Shown one piece after another: positions 47,237 through 55,934 of a stretch of DNA of 64,000 bases. The position numbers and the translations under genes were made by a program. The notes below the pieces were generated by a model, which saw only the letters and a program-made list of their open reading frames with translations, had not been told where the DNA came from and searched no databases. Every line of letters begins with the position of its first letter. The first letter of the stretch is position 1. Source of the stretch: Phycisphaerales bacterium (GTDB lineage Bacteria; Planctomycetota; Phycisphaerae; Phycisphaerales; UBA1924); contig DASPKU010000007.1 of the NCBI GenBank assembly GCA_035627955.1, positions 1 to 64,000 of the forward strand. Reading direction: 5' to 3'.

Positions 47237-49273
47237 TCACCACCACAACCACACCTTCAAGGTGTCCACGATGCGCCTGCTGGCGATCCACGCGAGGCTG
47301 TGCTCCTCGGTGTTGAACTTGGCCTGACCCTCCATGCCGGGGCGGAACCAGCCGGGGGTGCGCTCGAGCCGGCCGCGGACCTCGAAGGCGTTGGTGCCCT
47401 CGGCGGTCTGGGCGAGGGGCACGATGGCTTCTACGACGAACGGCACGACGAACGAGGGGTTGGCCTTGGGGGCAATCTCCCCGGTCTGCTCGATCTGGAT
47501 GAGCGAGATGTCGCGGTCGTCGACCTTGGCCACGACCTGCATGTCGCTGAGGTCGGCGATCTCGAACATCTTGTCGCCGAGCTTCACGCCGGCGCCGACC
47601 TTGTCCTTGAGGTCGCCGGTGATGATCGTGCCGTCGATGGGCGCGACGATCGTGGCCCTGCCGATCTGGCTGGTCAGCAGGTCGCGCCGGGCGCGGATCT
47701 GGTCGGCCTGGGCACGCGCCGCCTCGTACTTGGCCAGTTCGCCCGCACGCAGGGCCTCGTTGGCCTCGGCCTCGTACTGCTGCAGTTCGTTGATGGACTG
47801 GAGGCGGGAGAGCTCCATCTCGTGTGTGTAGAACTTCACCAGCGGCTGGCCCTTGGTGACCTTCACGCCCGGCTCGATGCCCTTGTGCAGCTCGGCGATG
47901 ACGCCGTCGAAGGGCGCGGAGATCGTGCGGCGCTCGCGCGGCATCAGCTCCATAGGCGCGCCGACGCGGTACGTAACCGTCACGAAGAACAGCAGGAACG
48001 TCGCAACCATCACCAGCACGCCGACGATCTTCCACACCGTGTGCTTGGGCCCCACGGCCCACGCGCCGGCCTTCACGGCACTGTCCCACGCGCGGAGCGG
48101 CAGAGCGCGGTCGTCGCTGTGACGCACGGCGAGCACGGGGGCGATCAGGTCGAGCGTCGCCTGCACGAGCTCGATGGTGGTCAGCTCGATGTTGCCGTCG
48201 CCGGCGCTCTCGATGAGCACCACGCCGATGATCCGCTCGCCCTTGGCGTCGGTCAGCCGCAACGGGAAGCTGGCGACCTTGAGCTTGGCGTCGCTGGACG
48301 CGAGCTCGCGGTGGGCGTGCGTGATCGCCTGGCCGAGCACCGCGTCGCCCTGCACCGCCGGCGGCGGGTAGAGCACGGTCTGCTCCTGGTCGAGGCACTC
48401 CTCCATCGCGGCCTCGACCTTCTGGGCCATGGCCATGCGGCGGTCGAGGTTCTCGGTGTCGGAGAGGGCGGTGAGGCGCACGCCGGTGCGGCCCGCGCCT
48501 GGGACAGTGCCTTGGCGGCGGGCGTTGGCGCTCCCGCTCACCCAGCCGAGCGCGACGCGATCAACGCTGAGCTGGCGGCAGAGGTCGTTGACGAACTGGA
48601 GGGCGCAGCCCTTGAAGCCCGGGACCGTGTTGATTGCGGCGATGAGGCGGGCCGCGAGGTCAAGGGCGGCGGACGCCTGGCGGGTTTTCTTGAGCGCCTG
48701 GTTGGTCGCGTGGGTGAACACGTACCCCGCGAGCACCTCGACCAGGGCGAGCGTGGTCTGGATCGCCTGGCGCGACATGCTCTCGATCGAAAGCACGGCC
48801 ACGCCCAGCAGCGGCGCCTGGGCCGCCTGCTCGGGCAGGCCGGCGCTGATCGGCACCGCGATCAGGTAGGTGCCATTGTTGCTGGGGTCGTACATCAGCT
48901 CGTCACCGAGGCTGAAGACGGCGGCCTGGCGCGAGTTGCCGGCCGCGCGGGCCGCGTCGCGCGACTCGCGGGCGTTGACGATGTTGGACTCGTTGCAGCG
49001 CTCGCCGCCGAAGAGGGCGTCGGCGGGCACGGTCATGCGGCCTTGGGCGTCGGTCACCTCGCCGTAAGGCCACACGAGGATGGGGCGCGGGTCGGCCGGG
49101 TCATCCTTGAGGGGGACCTGGTAGAACACGGCCTGGCGCGCGCCGCTCACCTGCGCGAGCACGGAGAGCAGCCGCACCAGGAAGAGCTTGTCGTCGGGCG
49201 CGGGAGCGGTGAGCTCGGCCACGACGCGCGACCAGCCGGGCGCCCGCAGTTTGGACAGATCGTTCATCGGCAT
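47237..49273 (-). CDS. GAF-like / HlyD-family membrane adaptor
   Basis: A 678-residue protein. Residues ~20-180 and ~215-385 look like two GAF-type sensory domains (ARQAVFYQVPLKDDP, LGVAVLSIESMSRQAI; ALQFVNDLCRQLSVDRVALGWV, IIGVVLIESAGDGNIEL). One membrane helix (KIVGVLVMVATFLLFFVTVTY, near 420) leads to a HlyD periplasmic adaptor: RRTISAPFDGVIAELHKGIEPGVKVTKGQPLV, a coiled-coil hairpin and ATIVAPIDGTIITGDL. GAF domains on the cytoplasmic side could make the adaptor ligand-responsive. ATG 49273 follows directly on a family E repeat. It belongs with its neighbours to the SecA-like/M50 locus. Confidence 0.9.
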   Translation of the reverse strand: MPMNDLSKLRAPGWSRVVAELTAPAPDDKLFLVRLLSVLAQVSGARQAVFYQVPLKDDPADPRPILVWPYGEVTDAQGRMTVPADALFGGERCNESNIVNARESRDAARAAGNSRQAAVFSLGDELMYDPSNNGTYLIAVPISAGLPEQAAQAPLLGVAVLSIESMSRQAIQTTLALVEVLAGYVFTHATNQALKKTRQASAALDLAARLIAAINTVPGFKGCALQFVNDLCRQLSVDRVALGWVSGSANARRQGTVPGAGRTGVRLTALSDTENLDRRMAMAQKVEAAMEECLDQEQTVLYPPPAVQGDAVLGQAITHAHRELASSDAKLKVASFPLRLTDAKGERIIGVVLIESAGDGNIELTTIELVQATLDLIAPVLAVRHSDDRALPLRAWDSAVKAGAWAVGPKHTVWKIVGVLVMVATFLLFFVTVTYRVGAPMELMPRERRTISAPFDGVIAELHKGIEPGVKVTKGQPLVKFYTHEMELSRLQSINELQQYEAEANEALRAGELAKYEAARAQADQIRARRDLLTSQIGRATIVAPIDGTIITGDLKDKVGAGVKLGDKMFEIADLSDMQVVAKVDDRDISLIQIEQTGEIAPKANPSFVVPFVVEAIVPLAQTAEGTNAFEVRGRLERTPGWFRPGMEGQAKFNTEEHSLAWIASRRIVDTLKVWLWW

Positions 49274-49278
49274 CTCTT

Positions 49279-49308
49279 GGGTACCCCGCCGCTCCGCGGC
49301 GGCTCTTC
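49279..49308 (+). repeat. KpnI-palindrome REP-like repeat (family E, copy 4)
   Basis: GGGTACCCCGCCGCTCCGCG followed by GCGGCTCTTC, in the 57-nt gap between the two HlyD-type genes; it ends 5 nt before the start codon of the GAF-HlyD gene and will lie in its leader. Confidence 0.88.
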
Positions 49309-49330
49309 GTCGAGCCGCAGGTTCAACTTG

Positions 49331-50302
49331 TTACTTCGACGCCTGCACCGGCTGCTTCATGGCTTCGATGGCCGCGGTCACCTTGCTCATGACCTCAGCG
49401 GAGGGCTGGGTGAAGCGGACCCACGCGGGCTCACCGGCCAGGATGCGCTGCGGCCCCTTGGGGTTGGGCAGCTCGACACGGATACGGCGGCTGCGGCTGG
49501 CGAGGTCGGTGGTCGGGCTGACCTCGATGACCTTGCCCTCGGCGACGCGCGAGCCGGTCGCGATGTCGATCAGCACCCAGGCCTTGTCGCCGGGCTTGAG
49601 GGAGAGCGTGGCCGGGTCCTCGGTGGGGGCGGGCACGTCCATCCACAGTGGATCGACGTTGACCACGCGCACAACCTTCTCGTTCTCGGTGACGGACTGG
49701 CCGACGTCCACCATGACGCTGTCGATCTCGCCGTCGAAGGGGGCGCGGAGGCGCATCTTCTCGAGGCGGGCCTCCAAGCGCTCGACCTGTAGGACTTCCT
49801 GGGTCTGGTTCACTTTGGCGGTCTCGTGGTCGAGTACCGCGGCCTCGGAGGAGAGGCGTGCGCGATCAACCTCGAAGGCGCTGGAGCCGCGCTGGTCGAA
49901 GGCCGTCTTGGTCTTCTCGTACTCGACCTTGGCGAGGGCCGCGGCCTTCTCGGCCTTCTGCACCGGCCAATCCTTCTCGGCCTTGACCTTCTGGAGCTTG
50001 AGGATGGCGACGTCCTCGGCCTCGTCGCCGCGGACGATCATGTCGCCCTTCTTGACCTCCGCGCCGCCGCGGAGGAGGACCTCGGAGACCTGCGTGGGCA
50101 GGGAGAATCCCATGGTGGCGTCGCGGCTGGGGCGGGTCGCGGCCTTGGTGCCGCCGAACTCGCTGATAATGGATTGGTCGAGGCGCGTGAGGGCGCGGGG
50201 CTTGGCCCGGGGGGCCTCACCCTGACCAACCGCCACGCCGGACAGAGCGACGAGCAACGCCAGACCCGCAACGCGGGCCACGCCAGAACGAGGGAATCGC
50301 AT
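49331..50302 (-). CDS. HlyD/RND periplasmic adaptor protein
   Basis: A 323-residue membrane-fusion-protein-type adaptor with signal peptide MRFPRSGVARVAGLALLVALSGVAVGQ. The lipoyl half-motifs are VSEVLLRGGAEVKKGDMIVRG and KMRLRAPFDGEIDSVMVDVGQSV; between them a coiled-coil (AEKDWPVQKAEKAAALAKVEYEKTK). The beta-barrel domain follows (VVRVVNVDPLWMDVPAP, DKAWVLIDIATG). It would bridge an inner-membrane machine and the outer membrane. A TATAGT lies 5 nt before ATG 50302, so it probably leads the four-gene operon from a leaderless mRNA. Confidence 0.92.
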   Translation of the reverse strand: MRFPRSGVARVAGLALLVALSGVAVGQGEAPRAKPRALTRLDQSIISEFGGTKAATRPSRDATMGFSLPTQVSEVLLRGGAEVKKGDMIVRGDEAEDVAILKLQKVKAEKDWPVQKAEKAAALAKVEYEKTKTAFDQRGSSAFEVDRARLSSEAAVLDHETAKVNQTQEVLQVERLEARLEKMRLRAPFDGEIDSVMVDVGQSVTENEKVVRVVNVDPLWMDVPAPTEDPATLSLKPGDKAWVLIDIATGSRVAEGKVIEVSPTTDLASRSRRIRVELPNPKGPQRILAGEPAWVRFTQPSAEVMSKVTAAIEAMKQPVQASK

Positions 50303-50307
50303 GTGCG

Positions 50308-50313
50308 ACTATA
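50308..50313 (-). promoter_or_regulatory. -10-like element of the HlyD/M50/SecA-like operon
   Basis: TATAGT on the minus strand, 5 nt before ATG 50302; no good -35. A leaderless start is implied. Confidence 0.4.
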
Positions 50314-50409
50314 CGTCGATGGTGCGCACCCCTGTTGCCGCACACCCCCAAACCGGCGACGCCGGTCGGGGCTGGTTTGGGTGAATAGGGAAAGACGCTA
50401 CCCCTGCGT

Positions 50410-50519
50410 GGGTACCCCGCCGCTCCGCGGCGGATCTTCTTCATCACGGTTGGCAACGCGCCCTTGCAAGCATTGATCAACTGAAGAAAAGGCGGCCGCC
50501 GCGGAGCGGCGGGGTACCC
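50410..50519. repeat. Family E inverted pair (REPIN-like doublet, copies 5 and 6)
   Basis: Copy 5 (50410-50439, GGGTACCCCGCCGCTCCGCG...) and inverted copy 6 (50484-50519, ending GCGGGGTACCC) with a ~44-nt spacer; AAGA/TCTT edges also pair. The doublet lies between the divergent HlyD and DegT genes. Confidence 0.88.
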
Positions 50520-50577
50520 ACGGAGTGAGTGGATGCTATCCTCACGCTCTGTCAAACCGACCCTCAGGAGTTGCCGC

Positions 50578-51768
50578 TTGTCCACCGTGCTGACCCCCGC
50601 CGCCCCCGCCGACAGCAAGACCGCCTCCCTCGCCGTCAACGGCGGCACGCCGGTCAGCCCCAAACCCGTGCCCTTCATGTCCACGGGCCTGACCGATGGC
50701 GACGTCAACGCCGTGGTCGAGGTGCTGAGGAGCGGCATGCTGCGGGCGGCCGCCAAGTGCACGGCCCTGGAGGAGAAGTGGGCGAAGCTCACCGAGGCCA
50801 AGTACGCAATGACCTGCGCCAACGGCACTTGCGCCCTGCAGCTGGCCTACGAGCCGCTGATCAAGCCCGGCGATGAGGTGCTGGTCCCCGCCTGGTCGTA
50901 CATCGCGACAGTCTCCATGATCGTCGCCCGCGGCGCCACCCCCATCTTCGTGGACGCCCTGCCCGACACCTACCAGATGGACCCGCGGGACGCCGCCCGC
51001 AAGGTGACGAGCAACACGACCGCGATCGCCGCGACGCACCTCTACGGCTGCCCGGTGGACATCGACGCGTTCCAGAGCCTCGCCGAGAAGCACAACCTGA
51101 TGGTGATCTACGACGCCGCGCAGTCGCACCTGGCGACGTACAAGGGTCGCGGCATCGGCGCCTTCGGCGACGCGGTGACTTACTCGCTGTACGCGACCAA
51201 GAACTTCGCCACCGGCGAGGGCGGCTTCGTCACGTGCAACGACGAGGGGCTCGCCCGCGAGATCAAGCTGCTCCGCTCCCACGGCGAGACCGATAAGTAC
51301 CTGCACGAATCGGTGGGTTACAACTACCGCATGAACGACCTGACTGGCGCCCTGGGCCTCTCGCGCCTGGAGCGGCTGGAGGCGCAGACCAAGGCCCGCC
51401 AGACCGCGGCCGCGAAGTACGACAAGCTGATCGCCAAGATCCCTGGCATCAAGACTCCGGTAACGACGCCTGGCGCCGAGGCGGTGTACCACCTGTACAC
51501 CGTGCAGCTGGACCTTAGCAAGTTCCGCTGCACGCGCGACGAGTTCTGCAAGGCCCTCAACGCCGAGGGCGTGCCCACCGCCACGCACTACCCGCGCTCG
51601 CTGCCCAAGCAGCCGGCGCTCAAGGAGTGGGACCTGGCCAACTGCCCGGTGGCCGACTCGCTGTCGAGCAAGGTCTTCTGCCTGCCGATGCATCACGACC
51701 TGACAGATGATCACTTCCGCATCGTGGGCGAGGCGCTGAGCAAGGTGGCGGCGGCGTACAAGGCCTGA
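50578..51768 (+). CDS. DegT/DnrJ/EryC1/StrS-family PLP aminotransferase
   Basis: A 396-residue sugar-aminotransferase-type PLP enzyme. The Schiff-base lysine is K208 in SLYATKNFATGEGG; other family marks are CANGTCALQLAYEPLIKPGDEV, YDAAQSHLATYKGRGIG, and the C-terminal YPRSLPKQPAL. Members form amino sugars on nucleotide diphosphates for surface glycans or antibiotics. TTG 50578 is preferred because AGGAG lies 7 nt before it, and the -10-like TATCCT (50537-50542) would start transcription after the in-frame ATG at 50533. A 13-bp terminator-like stem follows. Confidence 0.92.
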   Translation: MSTVLTPAAPADSKTASLAVNGGTPVSPKPVPFMSTGLTDGDVNAVVEVLRSGMLRAAAKCTALEEKWAKLTEAKYAMTCANGTCALQLAYEPLIKPGDEVLVPAWSYIATVSMIVARGATPIFVDALPDTYQMDPRDAARKVTSNTTAIAATHLYGCPVDIDAFQSLAEKHNLMVIYDAAQSHLATYKGRGIGAFGDAVTYSLYATKNFATGEGGFVTCNDEGLAREIKLLRSHGETDKYLHESVGYNYRMNDLTGALGLSRLERLEAQTKARQTAAAKYDKLIAKIPGIKTPVTTPGAEAVYHLYTVQLDLSKFRCTRDEFCKALNAEGVPTATHYPRSLPKQPALKEWDLANCPVADSLSSKVFCLPMHHDLTDDHFRIVGEALSKVAAAYKA

Positions 51769-51785
51769 GCCGGTATTCGAGTGAC

Positions 51786-51826
51786 CACGTGAGGCGGCTT
51801 CCCTGAGCGGGCGGCCGCCTCATGTG
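51786..51826 (+). terminator. Terminator of the DegT gene
   Basis: CACGTGAGGCGGC (51786-51798) pairs with GCCGCCTCATGTG (51814-51826) with one mismatch, followed by CTTTTG. Confidence 0.7.
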
Positions 51827-51895
51827 CTTTTGGGCGTGAATGCAATTGCGTGCAGCGCGGCCTTTGGTAGCCTCGACGGCTTGGAGGTTCCCCGC

Positions 51896-54800
51896 ATGAG
51901 TCGTTCGCTCGTTACCGCTTGCCTGGTCCTCGCAGGTGCATCTTCGCTCGCAAGCGCGCAGTCCATTACGCCGATCTTCCCGCTGCCAGACTTCAACACC
52001 GTTGACGTGTATGCGATCAGCGCCGACGGCTCGACGGTGGTCGGCATGTTGCGCGACATCTTCTCGCCTGGGTACTACGCGGCGTTCCGGTGGACGAAGA
52101 GCGGCGGGACCGAGTTCATTGCGGCGCCGCCGGGGGGCACTCAGCCGTTTGCGCGGGATGTCAGCTTCAACGGCGAGACCGTATTGGGAGCATGCACTAT
52201 CAATGGGGTCTCGGTTCCCTTCCTCTCCCAGCCTGGTCAGGTCTCGGCGGTGCCCGTTATGAGAGAAGGTTTCGGGCTGAGCAGCGACGGGCGCTTCATC
52301 GCGGGGAACGCAGGGAACGGGAGTGTCGGACCCTCGGCGGTCTGGTCCCAGGCGGGCGGGCGGCAGTTCCTGCCGAGCCTGGGAGACCAGGGGTCCTTTG
52401 CGGTCGATGTGAATCACAACGGTGCTGTGGTGGTTGGCATCACCCAGTTCAGCTCGGCTGATGGCAATGGAAGGTTCAGAGCAACCAAGTGGGTCAATGG
52501 CACGCCGACCATCCTCTCGAACGTGGAGTTGTCTGAGGCGCAGGCGGTGAGCGGGGACGGGAGTGCGGTGGCGGGGGCTGTGCTGGCGCAGCTAAGCGGC
52601 GGCTTCTGGCAGGCAATGCGATGGGGCAGCGGTGGCGAGACCGACTTGGGCATCATGCCGAACGCGAGAAACCCGTTCCCGTCGTGCATCAGCACCGACG
52701 GGCGTGTGGTTGGCGGGCGCGCTGAGTGGATGGTGTCCGGCGAGCGTTCGAGCACCGGCTGGATCTGGACCTCTGCGACGGGAATGGTCGAGATCAATGA
52801 GTACGTGGCGGCCCGCGGAGTGGCCCTCACCGGGTGGGTGCTCGGACCCGTCAGAGACGTCTCCATCGACGGCATGGTGATCACTGGCGACGGTGCGTAC
52901 CTGGGCCAGTACCTCCCGTACGTGGTCGACCTCCGCAAGGACACCGACGGCGACGGGCTCTACGACGACTGGGAGATGAACGGGATCCCGTACCTCAGCC
53001 ATGATGGGCAGGTGCTGCGGTACGAACTGCCCGATGCGCACTACCTCCGCAAGGACCTGTACGTCGAAATCGATTCGATGCCGGGGCTGATGCCGCCGCA
53101 GGGGGCGATTGATCGCGTGGTGGCCGCGTTCGATACGGCGCCCGTGACGGTGGATGCGCCGGGCGGTCTGCCGGGGATTGCGCTGCATGTGCAGTTCGAC
53201 GACACCAACGTGCCGATGCGCGACTTCCTCAGCAGCCACGGCGCAACCGAGTTCTTCGACGAGAAGGCTGACTTCTTCGGCACCTTCGAGGACCAGAATC
53301 ATCCTGATCGCGACGCGCGCCTGAAGGCTCGCGCGCAGGCGTACCGGTACTGCATGTCGGTCCTCAGCCTGCCCGATGGGGTGCTCGGAGTCGGAGAGGT
53401 CCACAGCGCGCCCGCGGAGGGGCCCCGCATCGGCGGCAACGACCTGATCCTCGCGCTTGGCAACTACGTCCCGCCACCCAGCGTCAGCATCGAGGACATG
53501 TACGCGGCCGCGTTCATGCACGAGCTGGGCCACACGCTCGGCCTGTTTCACGGGGGCGGGAAGAAGGCACAGAACTACAACCCCAATCACTTCAGCGTGA
53601 TGAACTACTTCTGGTGCGGGGCGCGTGACTTTGCTCCACCGGGGCTGCGGGTCAACCTTGACTATCAGCGGCAGGCGCTGCCGATGCTGGACAAGGCCAA
53701 TCTCTACGAGTCGACCCCGATCGGCGGGCTGCTGACGGGGGTCGTCACTCCCTACTTCGTGCGTTCGCCCAATGGCGTGTCGCCGTGCCTCCCGACCGAC
53801 GCGCCCAACCCGCTGGGCAGCTGCACGGCCACCTTTGTCAACAACGTCTGCATCAACTACGTCCCCTTCTTCTCCGGCGTGGACTGGAACAACGATGGAG
53901 TGATCGCCCCCGCCGGTGAGCGCGTGTGCGCCAATCCGAACCAGGGCGGGATGGGGTCGGTCGATGAGCTTGAGCTCGTATCGGTGAACGAGTGGGCGCT
54001 GCTCGATTACAACTTCCGCGACGCGCCGAGCTTCCTGGATCGCGTGGTAGTGGAGGATGTGCACGTCTGCCACACCATCGCCGAAGAACTTTTCCTCTCG
54101 ACGCTCCCAGCGGCCCCGCCCGCTCCGCCCTGCAACCCGCCGGTGGCGGCGGCCCCGACACCGGCCAGCGCTCCCGCCTGCCAGGCGGGCGGAGCGTTCT
54201 TCGACATCAACCCGACCGGCGCCGGGCCATTCCACGTGCAGTGGCGGCGCTTCGACGCTGCTTCAAACGCCTGGGTTGACCTTGACAATGGCACGCTGGC
54301 AAACGGGAGCCAGATCAGCGGCGTGCACGGGCCGCGCTTGTTGTTCGAGAACGCCAAACAGGCCGACTTCGGGACGCCAACGGTGCGCCTCGCGTACCAC
54401 CTGACCGACGCGTGCTCGCAGGCGACGCAGAGCGGCGAGGCGACGCTCACGTTCCCGCAGGTGCAGGTGAGCGCGGCCTCCCCGACCGCTGTCGCGTCCT
54501 GCCCGGGAGCGAGCGCAAGCTTCAGTGTGAGCTTGGATCCTCCCGGGACCTACGACTTGAGGTGGCTGTGCTCAGGATTCCCGACGCTCGTGGACGGCGT
54601 GCTGCCGCACGGCACGGTCGTGTCAGGGTCGCGCGGCAGCACGCTGACGCTCTCGAACGTCAGCCCGGAGGACTTCCCCAATGGCGTGCACACGCTGTCC
54701 TGCTCCGTCGACGACTCGTGCACGCAGGGCTTGAGCGTGCAGTTTGCGTTCTCGCCCACGGGCGCACTGGTCGCCAGTCAGAGCGATCACGTCAACCTGC

Positions 54801-55807
54801 CGTGCAGCGGCGGCGATGCCACGCTTTCCGTCACTGCCGTGGGCCCAGGCCCAATCCAGTACCGCTGGCACCGGGACGGTCAGCCGCTGAGCAACGGGGG
54901 TCGCATCGCGGGAGCTCAGTCCGCCACGCTGACACTAACACCGGCGATACCCGTCGACGCGGGTTTCTACACGTGCGAAGTGATCACCGGTTGCGGCGAG
55001 GCCGCGTCGGGGCCCATCCATCTGCGGGCCGGCACGCCCGTGGCCTGGCCGTCGCCCAGCGGCTTCGCGTGCCCCGGACAGACGGGCGTGCTCCGCGCCG
55101 ATGTCGCCTCCATCCAGCCGTGCACCTTCCAGTGGATGCGCAACGGCGCGAGCCTTGCAGAGGGCGGCCACTTCACGGGCACGCAGACCGGCATGCTCAC
55201 CATCAACGGCGTCCAGGAGGCCGACTACGGAGACTACGAGCTGAACGTCGAGAACCGCTGCGGCACGGCGATCATCCCAGCTTCGTTCACCATGCCACCG
55301 CCGATCATGATCGTGCAGCAACCCCAGTGGCAGCGCGGGTGCGCCAACTCCGAGGTCAACCTGTCGGTCCGGTACGACTTCCCCGAACCGGTTTTCATCT
55401 GGTGGGAGCGCGAGCAGCCATGGGGCGGCTGGTGGGTGCTCTACAACAGCGACATCATCGAGGGCAACCGCTGGTGCGGCCGCTCGAGCGGCGTGAACAC
55501 CGAGAACCTGCGGATTCAGTGGCGGGATCAGGCCGGCTGCGAGACCCGGTTCCGCGTCCGCGTGGGTCTCTACACCAACTGCACCGAGATGTACTCCGAG
55601 CCCGTGTGGGTCGACCGCCTCGCCCCCTCCGACTTCAACGGCGACGGCGACATCGGCACCGACGCCGACATCGAGGCGTTCTTCGCCTGCCTGGGCGGCA
55701 ACTGCTGCCCTGCGTGCGGGAGCGTGGACTACAACAACGACGGCGACATCGGCACCGACGCGGACATCGAGTCGTTCTTCCGGGTGCTTGGCGGAGGGCC
55801 GTGCTGA
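51896..55807 (+). CDS. Giant secreted protein: HAF-like repeats, metzincin-type site, Ig-like domains, dockerin-like tail
   Basis: A 1303-residue exported protein (signal peptide MSRSLVTACLVLAGASSLASAQ; GGAGG 8 nt before ATG 51896). Residues ~25-350 carry HAF-type repeats (VYAISADGSTVVGML, AFRWT). A TSP3-like DTDGDGLYDDWE near 355 leads to a metalloprotease-like region with HELGHTLGLFH from His542 and a Met-turn candidate SVMNYFW, the metzincin HExxHxxGxxH plan. Residues ~740-1240 are Cys-containing Ig-like/PKD-like modules (for example GFYTCEV). The tail has two EF-hand-like units (DFNGDGDIGTDADIEAFFAC and DYNNDGDIGTDADIESFFRV) with conserved cysteines, typical of Phycisphaerae. It could be a surface or secreted protease; catalysis is not proven. 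Confidence 0.85.
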   Translation: MSRSLVTACLVLAGASSLASAQSITPIFPLPDFNTVDVYAISADGSTVVGMLRDIFSPGYYAAFRWTKSGGTEFIAAPPGGTQPFARDVSFNGETVLGACTINGVSVPFLSQPGQVSAVPVMREGFGLSSDGRFIAGNAGNGSVGPSAVWSQAGGRQFLPSLGDQGSFAVDVNHNGAVVVGITQFSSADGNGRFRATKWVNGTPTILSNVELSEAQAVSGDGSAVAGAVLAQLSGGFWQAMRWGSGGETDLGIMPNARNPFPSCISTDGRVVGGRAEWMVSGERSSTGWIWTSATGMVEINEYVAARGVALTGWVLGPVRDVSIDGMVITGDGAYLGQYLPYVVDLRKDTDGDGLYDDWEMNGIPYLSHDGQVLRYELPDAHYLRKDLYVEIDSMPGLMPPQGAIDRVVAAFDTAPVTVDAPGGLPGIALHVQFDDTNVPMRDFLSSHGATEFFDEKADFFGTFEDQNHPDRDARLKARAQAYRYCMSVLSLPDGVLGVGEVHSAPAEGPRIGGNDLILALGNYVPPPSVSIEDMYAAAFMHELGHTLGLFHGGGKKAQNYNPNHFSVMNYFWCGARDFAPPGLRVNLDYQRQALPMLDKANLYESTPIGGLLTGVVTPYFVRSPNGVSPCLPTDAPNPLGSCTATFVNNVCINYVPFFSGVDWNNDGVIAPAGERVCANPNQGGMGSVDELELVSVNEWALLDYNFRDAPSFLDRVVVEDVHVCHTIAEELFLSTLPAAPPAPPCNPPVAAAPTPASAPACQAGGAFFDINPTGAGPFHVQWRRFDAASNAWVDLDNGTLANGSQISGVHGPRLLFENAKQADFGTPTVRLAYHLTDACSQATQSGEATLTFPQVQVSAASPTAVASCPGASASFSVSLDPPGTYDLRWLCSGFPTLVDGVLPHGTVVSGSRGSTLTLSNVSPEDFPNGVHTLSCSVDDSCTQGLSVQFAFSPTGALVASQSDHVNLPCSGGDATLSVTAVGPGPIQYRWHRDGQPLSNGGRIAGAQSATLTLTPAIPVDAGFYTCEVITGCGEAASGPIHLRAGTPVAWPSPSGFACPGQTGVLRADVASIQPCTFQWMRNGASLAEGGHFTGTQTGMLTINGVQEADYGDYELNVENRCGTAIIPASFTMPPPIMIVQQPQWQRGCANSEVNLSVRYDFPEPVFIWWEREQPWGGWWVLYNSDIIEGNRWCGRSSGVNTENLRIQWRDQAGCETRFRVRVGLYTNCTEMYSEPVWVDRLAPSDFNGDGDIGTDADIEAFFACLGGNCCPACGSVDYNNDGDIGTDADIESFFRVLGGGPC

Positions 55808-55934
55808 CAGGCTCGCGGGAGCGGGCTTGTTCGCGCTCGGTGCGCCGAGACCGGACGCCTCACGCCGATTTGACGACAGTCCTATGTCCATGAAAGGTCC
55901 TTTCAGGTAGCTTCGTCTGCACGAAAGGGACCTG

